A program made the translations under genes and the position numbers. The notes beneath the pieces are model-generated. The model was not told the DNA's origin and ran no database searches. It saw only the letters and a program-made list of their open reading frames with translations. This document shows positions 36,348 to 48,620 of a stretch of 64,000 nucleotides of DNA, in pieces; the stretch's first letter is position 1, and each line of letters begins with the position of its first letter. Origin of the DNA: Zoroaster sp. YZ-2022 (lineage: Eukaryota; Echinodermata; Asteroidea; Forcipulatida; Zoroasteridae); contig JAQQFT010000023.1 of the NCBI GenBank assembly GCA_029582265.1, positions 1,699,071 through 1,763,070 of the forward strand. The letters run 5' to 3'.

Positions 36348-39300
36348 AAAAAAGATTTCTATGGTTGGGAATAACTTTTAAAGTTTTCAAGGAGGCCGAT
36401 AATTTTATATCTAAATTAAAGCTTAGGTTCTCCCTTTCAGAAAACACCATACATTTGAATTTGGATAATTATTTCGTACCTTAAACGGCCTCCATGGACA
36501 CTTAGCCTCTGTAAAATACTGTCAACTTGCATGCGGTTTCACCGCAAACAATACAGCACTATACAGTGTTACAAAAACATTTATAGGGATGGGAATAACT
36601 TTTAAAGTTTTCAAGGGAGGCTGATAATTTTATATCTAAATTAAAGCTTAGGTTCTTCCCTTTCAGAAAAACACCATACTTTTGAATTTGGATAATTATT
36701 TCGTACCTTAAACGGCCTCCATGGACACTTAGCCCTCTGTAAAATACGGTCAACTTGCATGCGGTTTCACCGCAAACAATACAGCACTATACAGTGTTAC
36801 AAAAAACATTTCTATGGTTGGGAATAACTTTAAAGTTTTCAAGGAGGCTGATAATTTTATATCTAAATTAAAGCTTAGGTTCTCCCTTTCAGAAAAACAC
36901 CATACATTTGAATTTGGATAATTATTTCGTACCTTAAACGGCCTCCATGGACACTTAGCCCTCTGTAAAATACAGTCAACTTGCATGCGGTTTCACCGCA
37001 AACAATACAGCACTATACAGTGTTACAAAAAAAAACATTTCTATGGTTGGGAATAACTTTAAAGTTTTCAAGGGAGGCCGATAATTTTATATCTAAATTA
37101 AAGCTTAGGTTCTTCCCTTTCAGAAAAACACCATACTTTTGAATTTGGATAATTATTTCGTACCTTAAACGGCCTCCATGGACACTTAGCCCTCTGTAAA
37201 ATACCGTCAACTTGCATGCGGTTTCACCGCAAACAATACAGCACTATACAGTGTTACAAAAAAAAATTCTATGGTTGGGAATAAATTTTAAAGTTTTCAA
37301 GGGAGGCCGATAATTTTATATCTAAATTAAAGCTTAGGTTCTCCCCTTTCAGAAAAACACCATACTTTTGAATTTGGATAATTATTTTCGTACCTTAAAC
37401 GGCCTCCATGGACACTTAGCCCTCTGTAAAATACTGTCAACTTGCATGCGGTTTCACCGCAAACAATAATACAGCACTATACAGTGTTACAAAAACATTT
37501 CTATGGTTGGGAATAACTTTTAAAGTTTTCAAGGAGGCCGATAATTTTATATCTAAATTAAAGCTTAGGTTCTCCCTTTCAGAAAACACCATACTTTTGA
37601 ATTTGGATAATTATTTCGTACCTTAAACGGCCTCCATGGACACTTAGCTCTGTAAAATACTGTCAATCTGCATGCGGTTTCACCGCAAACAATACAGCAC
37701 TATACAGTGTTTGAAAAAAAAACATTTCTATGGTTGGGAATAACTTTTAAAGTTTTCAAGGGAGGCCGATAATTTTATATCTAAATTAAAGCTTAGGTTC
37801 TCCCCTTTCAGAAAAACACCATACTTTTGAATTTGGAAAAATGTTTCGTACCTTAAACGGCCTCCATGGACACTTAGCCCTCTGTAAAATACCGTCAACT
37901 TGCATGCGGTTTCACCGCAAACAATACAGCACTATACAGTGTTACAAAAAAAAACATTTCTAGGGTTGGGAATAACTTTTAAAGTTTTCAAGGGAGGCCG
38001 ATAATTTTATATCTAAATTAAAGCTTAGGTTCTCCCCTTTCAGAAAAACACCATACTTTTGAATTTGGATAATTATTTCGTACCTTAAACGGCCTCCATG
38101 GACACTTAGCCTCTGTAAAATACGGTCAACTTGCATGCGGTTTCACCGCAAACAATACAGCACTATACAGTGTTACAAAAAACATTTCTATGGTTGGGAA
38201 TAACTTTTAAAGTTTTCAAGGGAGGCCGATAATTTTATATCTAAATTAAAGCTTAGGTTCTTCCCTTTCAGAAAAACACCATACTTTTGAATTTGGAAAA
38301 AATTTTCGTACCTTAAACGGCCTCCATGGACACTTAGCCCTCTGTAAAATACCGTCAACTTGCATGCGGTTTCACCGCAAACAATACAGCACTATACAGT
38401 GTTACAAAAAAAAATTCTATGGTTGGGAATAACTTTTAAAGTTTTCAAGGGAGGCCGATAATTTTATATCTAAATTAAAGCTTAGGTTCTCCCCTTTCAG
38501 AAAAACACCATACATTTGAATTTGGATAATTATTTCGTACCTTAAACGGCCTCCATGGACACTTAGCCCTCTGTAAAATACCGTCAACTTGCATGCGGTT
38601 TCACCGCAAACAATACAGCACTATACAGTGTTACAAAAAAACATTTCTATGGTTGGGAATAACTTTAAAGTTTTCAAGGAGGCCGATAATTTTATATCTA
38701 AATTAAAGCTTAGGTTCTCCCTTTCAGAAAACACCATACTTTTGAATTTGGATAATTATTTCGTACCTTAAACGGCCTCCATGGACACTTAGCCCTCTGT
38801 AAAATACTGTCAACTTGCATGCGGTTTCACCGCAAACAATACAGCACTATACAGTGTTACAAAAACATTTCTATGGTTGGGAATAACTTTAAAGTTTTCA
38901 AGGAGGCCGATAATTTTATATCTAAATTAAAGCTTAGGTTCTTCCTTTCAGAAAAACACCATACTTTTGAATTTGGATAATTTTTTCGTACCTTAAACGG
39001 CCTCCATGGACACTTAGCCCTCTGTAAATACTGTCAACCTGCATGCGGTTTCACCGCAAACAATACAGCACTATACAGTGTTACAAAAAAAAAGATTTCT
39101 ATGGTTGGGAATAACTTTAAAGTTTTCAAGGAGGCCGATAATTTTATATCTAAATTAAAGCTTAGGTTCTCCCTTTCAGAAAAACACCATACATTTGAAT
39201 TTGGATAATTATTTCGTACCTTAAACGGCCTCCATGGACACTTAGCCCTCTGTAAAATACTGTCAACTTGCATGCGGTTTCACCGCAAACAATACAGCAC

Positions 39301-41369
39301 TATACAGTGTTACAAAAAAACATTTCATGGTTGGGAATAACTTTTAAAGTTTTCAAGGGAGGCCGATAATTTTATATCTAAATTAAAGCTTAGGTTCTCC
39401 CTTCAGAAAAACACCATACTTTTGAATTTGGGAATTTTTCGTACCTTAAACGGCCTCCATGGACACTTAGCCCTCTGTAAAATACTGTCAACTTGCATGC
39501 GGTTTCACCGCAAACAATACAGCACTATACAGTGTTACAAAAAACATTTCTATGGTTGGGAATAACTTTTAAAGTTTTCAAGGAGGCCGATAATTTTATA
39601 TCTAAATTAAAGCTTAGGTTCTTCCTTTCAGAAAAACACCATACTTTTGAATTTGGATAATTTTTCGTACCTTAAACGGCCTCCATGGACACTTAGCCCT
39701 CTGTAAAATACTGTCAACTTGCATGCGGTTTCACCGCAAACAATACAGCACTATACAGTGTTACAAAAAAAACATTTCTATGGTTGGGAATAACTTTTAA
39801 AGTTTTCAAGGAGGCCGATAATTTTATATCTAAATTAAAGCTTAGGTTCTCCCTTTCAGAAAAACACCATACTTTTGAATTTGGATAATTATTTCGTACC
39901 TTAAACGGCCTCCATGGACACTTAGCCCTCTGTAAAATACTGTCAACTTGCATGCGGTTTCACCGCAAACAATATACAGCACTATACAGTGTTACAAAAA
40001 CATTTCTATGGTTGGGAATAACTTTAAAGTTTTCAAGGAGGCTGATAATTTTATATCTAAATTAAAGCTTAGGTTCTCCCCTTTCAGAAAACACCATACT
40101 TTTGAATTTGGATAATTTTTTGTACCTTAAACGGCCTCCATGGACACTTAGCCCTCTGTAAAATACTGTCAACTTGCATGCGGTTTCACCGCAAACAATA
40201 CAGCACTATACAGTGTTACAAAAAAACATTTCTATGGTTGGGAATAACTTTAAAGTTTTCAAGGGAGGCCGATAATTTTATATCTAAATTAAAGCTTAGG
40301 TTCTCCCCTTCAGAAAACACCATACTTTTGAATTTGGATAATTATTTCGTACCTTAAACGGCCTCCATGGACACTTAGCCCTCTGTAAAATACGGTCAAC
40401 TTGCACGCGGTTTCACCGCAAACAATACAGCACTATACAGTGTTACAAAAAAACATTTCTAGGGTTGGGAATAACTTTAAAGTTTTCAAGGGATGCCGAT
40501 CATTTTATATATAAATTAAAGCTTAGGTTCTTCCCTTTCAGAAAAACACCATACTTTTGAATTTGGATAATTTTTTCGTACCTTAAACGGCCTCCATGGA
40601 CACTTAGCCCTCTGTAAAATACCGTCAACTTGCATGCGGTTTCACCGCAAACAATACAGCACTATACAGTGTTACAAAAAAAAAATTCTATGGTTGGGAA
40701 TAACTGTTAAAGTTTTCAAGGGAGGCCGATAATTTTATATCTAAATTAAAGCTTAGGTTCTCCCCTTTCAGAAAAACACCATACTTTTGAATTTGGATAA
40801 TTATTTCGTACCTTAAACGGCCTCCATGGACACTTAGCCCTCTGTAAAATACGGTCAACTTGCATGCGGTTTCACCGCAAACAATACAGCACTATACAGT
40901 GTTACAAAAAAGATTATATGGTTGGGAATAACTTTTAAAGTTTTCAAGGAGGCCGATAATTTTATATCTAAATTAAAGCTTAGGTTCTCCCCTTTCAGAA
41001 AAACACCATACTTTTGAATTTGGATAATTATTTCGTACCTTAAACGGCCTCCATGGACACTTAGCCCTCTGTAAAATACCGTCAACTTGCATGCGGTTTC
41101 ACCGCAAAACAATACAGCACTATACAGTGTTACAAAAAAAAAAATTCTATGGTTGGGAATAACTTTAAAGTTTTCAAGGGAGGCCGATAATTTTATATCT
41201 AAATTAAAGCTTAGGTTCTTCCCTTTCAGAAAAACACCATACTTTTGAATTTGGATAATTTTTTCGTACCTTAAACGGCCTCCATGGACACTTAGCCCTC
41301 TGTAAAATACCGTCAACTTCCATGCGGTTTCACCGCAAACAATACAGCACTATACAGTGTTACAAAAAA

Positions 41370-41575
41370 GATCATATCTATGGGGGGGAATAACTTTGAA
41401 AGTTTTCAAGGAGGCCGATAATTTTATATCTAAATTAAAGCTTAGGTTCTCCCCTTTCAGAAAAACACCATACTTTTGAATTTGGATAATTATTTCGTAC
41501 CTTAAACGGCCTCCATGGACACTTAGCCCTCTGTAAATGTCTGGCAACTTGCCTGCGGTTTCACAGCAACAATAC
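41370..41575 (+). repeat. Divergent R monomer with two altered patches
   Basis: Patch one reads AAGATCATATCTATGGGGGG with AACTTTGAAAG. Patch two reads GTAAATGTCTGGCAACTTG, CCTGCGGTTTCACAGCAAC. CACAGCAA is the L-like form. The GCATGC site is lost. Confidence 0.7.
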
Positions 41576-41810
41576 AGCACTATACAGTGTTACAAAAAAA
41601 CATTTCTATGGTTGGGAATAACTTTAAAGTTTTCAAGGAGGCCGATAATTTTATATCTAAATTAAAGCTTAGGTTCTCCCTTTCAGAAAAACACCATACT
41701 TTTGAATTTGGGAATTATTTCGTACCTTAAACGGCCTCCATGGACACTTAGCCCTCTGTAAAATACTGTCAACTTGCATGCGGTTTCACCGCAAACAATA
41801 CAGCACTATA

Positions 41811-42022
41811 CAGTCTTACTCAAACAAAACATTTCTACGGTTGGGAATAACTTTTATAGTTTTCAAGGGAGGCCCATACATTTATATCTAAATTAAAGCT
41901 GAGGTTCTTCCCTTCCGGAAAAACACCATACTTTTGAATTTGGATAATTATTTTGCACCTTAAACGGCTTCCATGGACACTTAGCTCTCTGTAAAATACG
42001 GTCAACTTGCATGCGGTTTCTT
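41811..42022 (+). repeat. Divergent mixed-type monomer
   Basis: Unusual forms follow one another: CAGTCTTACTCAAACAAAAC, TCTACGGTTGGG, CTTTTATAGTTTTC, GGCCCATACATTTATATC, GCTGAGGTTCTTCCC, TTCCGGAAAAACACC, TTTTGCACCTTAAACGGC, TTCCATGG, GTTTCTTCGCAAAC. CATACATTTATATC and CGGAAAAAC resemble L-type monomers, so this may be an old intermediate or a decayed hybrid. Confidence 0.7.
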
Positions 42023-43360
42023 CGCAAACAATACAGCACTATACAGTGTTACAAAAAAACATTTATATGTTTGGGAAAAACTTTAAAGTTTTCAAGGAGG
42101 CCGATAATTTTATATCTAAATTAAAGCTTAGGTTCTCCCTTTCAGAAAACACCATACATTTGAATTTGGATAATTATTTCGTACCTTAAACGGCCTCCAT
42201 GGACACTTAGCCCTCTTTAAAATACTGTCAACTTGCATGCGGTTTCACCGCAAACAATACAGCACTATACAGTGTTACAAAAACAAAACATTTCTATGGT
42301 TGCGAATAACCTTTAAAGTTTTCAAGGGAGGCCGATAATTTTATATCTAAATTAAAGCTTAGGTTCTCCCCTTTCAGAAAAACACCATACTTTTGAATTT
42401 GGATAATTTTTTCGTACCTTAAACGGCCTCCATGGACACTTAGCCCTCTGTAAAATACCGTCAACTTGCATGCGGTTTCACCGCAAACAATACAGCACTA
42501 TACAGTGTTACAAAAAAGATTTCTATGGTTGGGAATAACTTTTAAAGTTTTCAAGGGAGGCCGATAATGTTATATCTAAATTAAAGCTTAGGTTTCTCCC
42601 TTTCAGAAAAACAGCATACATTTGAATTTGGATAATTATTTCGTACTTTAAACGGCCTCCATGGACACTTAGCCCTCTGTAAAATACCGTCAACTTGCAT
42701 GCGTTTTCACCGCAAACAATAGAGCACTATACAGTGTTACAAAAAAAAACATTTCTATGGTTGGGAATAACTTTTAAAGTTTTCAAGGGAGGCCGATCAT
42801 TTTATATCTAAATTAAAGCTTAGGTTCTCCCCTTTCAGAAAAAAACCATACTTTTGAATTTGGAAATTTTTTCGTACCTTAAACGGCCTCCATGGACACT
42901 TAGCCCTCTGTAAAATACCGTCAACTTGCATGCGGTTTCACCGCAAACAATACAGCACTATACAGTGTTACAAAAAAAACATTTCTATGGTTGGGAATAA
43001 CTTTTAAAGTTTCCAAGGAGGCCGATAATTTTATATCTAAATTAAAGCTTAGGTTCTCCCTTTCAGAAAACACCATACTTTTGAATTTGGATAATTATTT
43101 CGTACCTTAAACGGCCTCCATGGACACTTAGCCCTCTTTAAAATACCGTCAACTTGCATGCGGTTTCACCGCAAACAATACAGCACTATACAGTGTTACA
43201 AAAAACATTTCTATGGTTGGGAATAACTTTAAAGTTTTCAAGGGAGGCCGATAATTTTATATCTAAATTAAAGCTTAGGTTCTCCTTTCAGAAAAACACC
43301 ATACATTTGAATTTGGATAATTATTTCGTACCTTAAACGGCCTCCATGGACACTTAGCCC

Positions 43361-43560
43361 TCTGTAAAGAGCGGTCTACTTGCATGCGGTTTCACCGCAA
43401 AGAATACGGCTCTATACAGTGTTACAAAAAACATTTCTATGGTTGGGAATAACTTTAAAGTTTTCACGGGAGGCCGAGAATGTTATATCTAAAATAACGC
43501 TTAGTTACTCCCCTTTCTGACACACACGATTCATTTGTATTTGTATAATTTTTCGTACCT
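43361..43560 (+). repeat. Most decayed R monomer
   Basis: Changes spread over the whole unit: TAAAGAGCGGTCTACTTGC, AAAGAATACGGCTC, TTTTCACGGGAGGCCGAG, AATGTTATATCTAAAATAAC, GCTTAGTTACTCCCC, TTTCTGACACACACGATTC, ATTTGTATTTGTATAATT. Its neighbours on both sides are close to consensus. The HindIII site is lost. It looks like a relic that has escaped homogenisation. Confidence 0.8.
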
Positions 43561-46500
43561 TAAACGGCCTCCATGGACACTTAGCCTCTGTAAAATACTG
43601 TCAACTTGCATGCGGTTTCACCGCAAACAATACAGCACTATACAGTGTTACAAAAAAACATTTCTATGGTTGGGAATAACTTTTAAAGTTTTCAAGGAGG
43701 CCGATAATTTTATATCTAAATTAAAGCTTAGGTTCTCCCTTTCAGAAAAACACCATACTTTTGAATTTGGATAATTATTTTGTACCTTAAACGGCCTCCA
43801 TGGACACTTAGCCCCCTGTAAAATACTGTCAACTTGCATGCGGTTTCACCGCAAACAATACAGCACTATACAGTGTTACAAAAAATACATTTCTATGGTT
43901 GGGAATAACTTTTAAAGTTTTCAAGGGAGGCCGATAATTTTATATCTGAATTAAAGCTTAGGTTCTCCCCTTTCAGAAAACACCATACTTTTGAATTTGG
44001 ATAATTATTTCGTACCTTAAACGGCCTCCATGGACACTTAGCCCTCTGTAAAATACTGTCAACTTGCATGCGGTTTCACCGCAAACAATACAGCACTATA
44101 CAGTGTTACAAAAACATTTCTATGGTTGGGAATAACTTTAAAGTTTTCAAGGAGGCCGATAATTTTATATCTAAATTAAAGCTTAGGTTCTCCTTTCAGA
44201 AAAACACCATACTTTTGAATTTGGGAATTTTTTCGTACCTTAAACGGCCTCCATGGACACTTAGCCCTCTGTAAAATACTGTCAACTTGCATGCGGTTTC
44301 ACCGCAAACAATACAGCACTATACAGTGTTACAAAAAAACATTTCTATGGTTGGGAATAACTTTAAAGTTTTCAAGGGAGGCCGATAATTTTATATCTAA
44401 ATTAAAGCTTAGGTTCTCCCTTTCAGAAAAACACCATACTTTTGAATTTGGATAATTTTTTCGTACCTTAAACGGCCTCCATGGACACTTAGCCCTCTGT
44501 AAAATACTGTCAACTTGCATGCGGTTTCACCGCAAACAATACAGCACTATACAGTGTTACAAAAAAGATTTCTATGGTTGGGAATAACTTTTAAAGTTTT
44601 CAAGGAGGCCGATAATTTTATATCTAAATTAAAGCTTAGGTTCTCCTTTCAGAAAAACACCATACTTTTGAATTTGGATAATTTTTTTCGTACCTTAAAC
44701 GGCCTCCATGGACACTTAGCCCTCTGTAAAATACTGTCAACTTGCATGCGGTTTCACCGCAAACAATACAGCACTATACAGTGTTACAAAAAAGATTTCT
44801 ATGGTTGGGAATAACTTTAAAAGTTTTCAAGGAGGCCGATAATTTTATATCTAAATTAAAGCTTAGGTTCTCCCTTTCAGAAAACACCATACTTTTGAAT
44901 TTGGATATTTTTTCGTACCTTAAACGGCCTCCATGGACACTTAGCCCTCTGTAAAATACTGTCAACTTGCATGCGGTTTCACCGCAAACAATACAGCACT
45001 ATACAGTGTTACAAAAAAACATTTCTATGGTTGGGAATAACTTTAAAGTTTTCAAGGAGGCCGATAATTTTATATCTAAATTAAAGCTTAGGTTCTCCCC
45101 TTTCAGAAAAACACCATACTTTTGAATTTGGAAACAATTTTCGTACCTTAAACGGCCTCCATGGACACTTAGCCCTCTGTAAAATACCGTCAACTTGCAT
45201 GCGGTTTCACCGCAAACAATACAGCACTATACAGTGTTACAAAAAAATATTTCTATGGTTGGGAATAACTTTTAAAGTTTTCAAGGGAGGCCGATAATTT
45301 TATATCTAAATTAAAGCTTAGGTTCTCCCCTTTCAGAAAAACACCATACTTTTGAATTTGGATAATTTTTTCGTACCTTAAACGGCCTCCATGGACACTT
45401 AGCCCTCTGTAAAATACCGTCAACTTGCATGCGGTTTCACCGCAAACAATACAGCACTATACAGTGTTACAAAAAAATACATTTCTATGGTTGGGAATAA
45501 CTTTTAAAGTTTTCAAGGAAGGCCGATCATTTTATATCTAAATTAAAGCTTAGGTTCTCCCCTTTCAGAAAAACACCATACTTTTGAATTTGGAATTTTT
45601 TTTCGTACCTTAAACGGCCTCCATGGACACTTAGCCCTCTGTAAAATACCGTCAACTTCCATGCGGTTTCACCGCAAACAATACAGCACTATACAGTGTT
45701 ACAAAAAAAACATTTCTAGGGTTGGGAATAACTTTAAAGTTTTCAAGGGAGGCCGATAATTTTATATCTAAATTAAAGCTTAGGTTCTACCCTTTCAGAA
45801 AAACACCATACTTTTGAATTTGGATAATTTTTTCGTACCTTAAACGGCCTCCATGGACACTTAGCCCTCTGTAAAATACCGTCAACTTGCATGCGGTTTC
45901 ACCGCAAACAATACAGCACTATACAGTGTTACAAAAATACAGATTTCTATGGTTGGGAATAACTTTTAAAGTTTTCAAGGGAGGCCGATAATTTTATATC
46001 TAAATTAAAGCTTAGGTTCTCCCCTTTCAGAAAAACACCATACTTTTGAATTTGGAAATGTTTTTCGTACCTTAAACGGCCTCCATGGACACTTAGCCCT
46101 CTGTAAAATACCGTCAACTTGCATGCGGTTTCACCGCAAACAATACAGCACTATACAGTGTTACAAAAAAAACATTTCTATGGTTGGGAATAACTTTTAA
46201 AGTTTTCAAGGAATGCCGATAATTTTATATCTAAATTAAAGCTTAGGTTCTCCCCTTTCAGAAAAACACCATACTTTTGAATTTGGAATTTTTTTTCGTA
46301 CCTTAAACGGCCTCCATGGACACTTAGCCCTCTGTAAAATACTGTCAACTTGCATGCTCTTTCACCGCAAACATTACATAACTATACAGTGTTTAAAAAA
46401 TAAAATTTCTATGGTTGGGAATAACTTTAAAGTTTTCAAGGGAGGCCGATAATTTTATATCTAAATTAAAGCTTAGGTTCTCCCTTTCAGAAAACACCAT

Positions 46501-48220
46501 ACTTTTGAATTTGGAATTTTTTTCGTACCTTAAACGGCCTCCATGGACACTTAGCCCTCTGTAAAATACTGTCAACTTGCATGCGGTTTCACCGCAAACA
46601 ATACAGCACTATACAGTGTTACAAAAATACATTTCTATGGTTGGGAATAACTTTAAAGTTTTCAAGGAGGCCGATAATTTTATATCTAAATTAAAGCTTA
46701 GGTTCTCCCTTTCAGAAAAACACCATACTTTTGAATTTGGAATTTTATTTCGTACCTTAAACGGCCTCCATGGACACTTAGCCCTCTGTAAAATACCGTC
46801 AACTTGCATGCGGTTTCACCGCAAACAATACAGCACTATACAGTGTTACAAAAAACATTTCTAGGGTTGGGAATAACTTTTAAAGTTTTCAAGGGAGGCC
46901 GATAATTTTATATCTAAATTAAAGCTTAGGTTCTCCCTTTCAGAAAAACACCATACTTTTGAATTTGGAATTTTTTCGTACCTTAAACGGCCTCCATGGA
47001 CACTTAGCCCTCTGTAAAATACGGTCAACTTGCATGCGGTTTCACCGCAAACAATACAGCACTATACATTGTTACAAAAAAAGATTTCTATGGTTGGGAA
47101 TAACTTTAAAGTTTTCAAGGGAGGCCGATAATTTTATATCTAAATTAAAGCTTAGGTTCTCCCTTTCAGAAAAACACCATACTTTTGAATTTGGAATTTA
47201 TTTCGTACCTTAAACGGCCTCCATGGACACTTAGCCCTCTGTAAAATACCGTCAACTTGCATGCGGTTTCACCGCAAACAATACAGCACTATACAGTGTT
47301 ACAAAAAAACATTTCTATGGTTGGGAATAACTTTTAAAGTTTTCAAGGAGGCCGATAATTTTATATCTAAATTAAAGCTTAGGTTCTCCCTTTCAGAAAA
47401 ACACCATACTTTTGAATTTGGATAATTTTTTCGTACCTTAAACGGCCTCCATGGACACTTAGCCCTCTGTAAAATACCGTCAACTTGCATGCGGTTTCAC
47501 CGCAAACAATACAGCACTATACAGTGTTACAAAAAAACATTTCTATGGTTGGGAATAACTTTAAAGTTTTCAAGGAGGCCGATCATTTTATATCTAAATT
47601 AAAGCTTAGGTTCTCCCTTTCAGAAAAACACCATACTTTTGAATTTGGAATTTTTTTCGTACCTTAAACGGCCTCCATGGACACTTAGCCCTCTGTAAAA
47701 TACTGTCAATCTTCCATGCGGTTTCACCGCAAACAATACAGCACTATACAGTGTTACAAAAAAAACATTTATATGGTTGGGAATAACTTTAAAGTTTTCA
47801 AGGAGGCCGATAATTTTATATCTAAATTAAAGCTTAGGTTCTCCCTTTCAGAAAAACACCATACTTTTGAATTTGGAATTTTTTTCGTACCTTAAACGGC
47901 CTCCATGGACACTTAGCCCTCTGTAAAATACTGTCAACTTCCATGCGGTTTCACCGCAAACAATACAGCACTATACAGTGTTACAAAAAAAGATTTCTAT
48001 GGTTGGGAATAACTTTAAAGTTTTCAAGGAGGCCGATAATTTTATATCTAAATTAAAGCTTAGGTTCTCCCTTTCAGAAAAACACCATACTTTTGAATTT
48101 GGATTTTTTCGTACCTTAAACGGCCTCCATGGACACTTAGCCTCTGTAAAATGCGGTCAACTTGCATGCGGTTTCACCGCAAACAATACAGCACTATACA
48201 GTGTTACAAAAAAAAAAACA

Positions 48221-48290
48221 TTTCTAAGGTTGGGAATAACTTTTAAAGTTTTAAAGGGAGGCCGATAAGTTTATATCTCAATTAAAGCTT
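48221..48290 (+). repeat. Short L-like tract in R monomer
   Basis: TTTCTAAGGTTGGG (L form) follows an R-type run of 11 A. The next part reads TTTTAAAGGGAGGCCGATAA, GTTTATATCTCAATTAAAG, which is unusual for either subfamily. Confidence 0.6.
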
Positions 48291-48534
48291 AGGTTCTCCC
48301 TTTCAGAAAAACACCATACTTTTGAATTTGGAATTATTTCGTACCTTAAACGGCCTCCATGGACACTTAGCCCTCTGTAAAATACGGTCAACTTGCACGC
48401 GGTTTCACCGCAAACAATACAGCACTATACAGTGTTACAAAAAAACATTTCTAGGGTTGGGAATAACTTTTAAAGTTTTCAAGGAGGCCGATAATTTTAT
48501 ATCTAAATTAAAGCTTAGGTTCTCCCTTTCAGAA

Positions 48535-48620
48535 AAACACAATATCTTTGAATTTGGATAATGTCTTCTTACCTTAAACGGCCTCCATGGACACTTAGCC
48601 CTCTGTAAAATACGGTCAAC
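48535..48620 (+). repeat. L-type tract inside R array
   Basis: ACACAATATCTTTGAATTTG and GATAATGTCTTCTTACC replace the R forms CACCATACTTTTGAATTTGG and TTTTTCGTACC. TACGGTCAAC follows. The upstream CTTTCAG and downstream CACCGCAAAC are R-type. Confidence 0.8.

Noticed and set aside
40855..41316. A 153-codon open frame on the minus strand, the longest outside the gap
   Set aside because: It is two satellite monomers whose lengths happen to keep frame. The same protein-like stretch recurs in dozens of copies, in both L and R, and stops whenever a monomer length is not divisible by three. There is no codon signature or distinct gene context.
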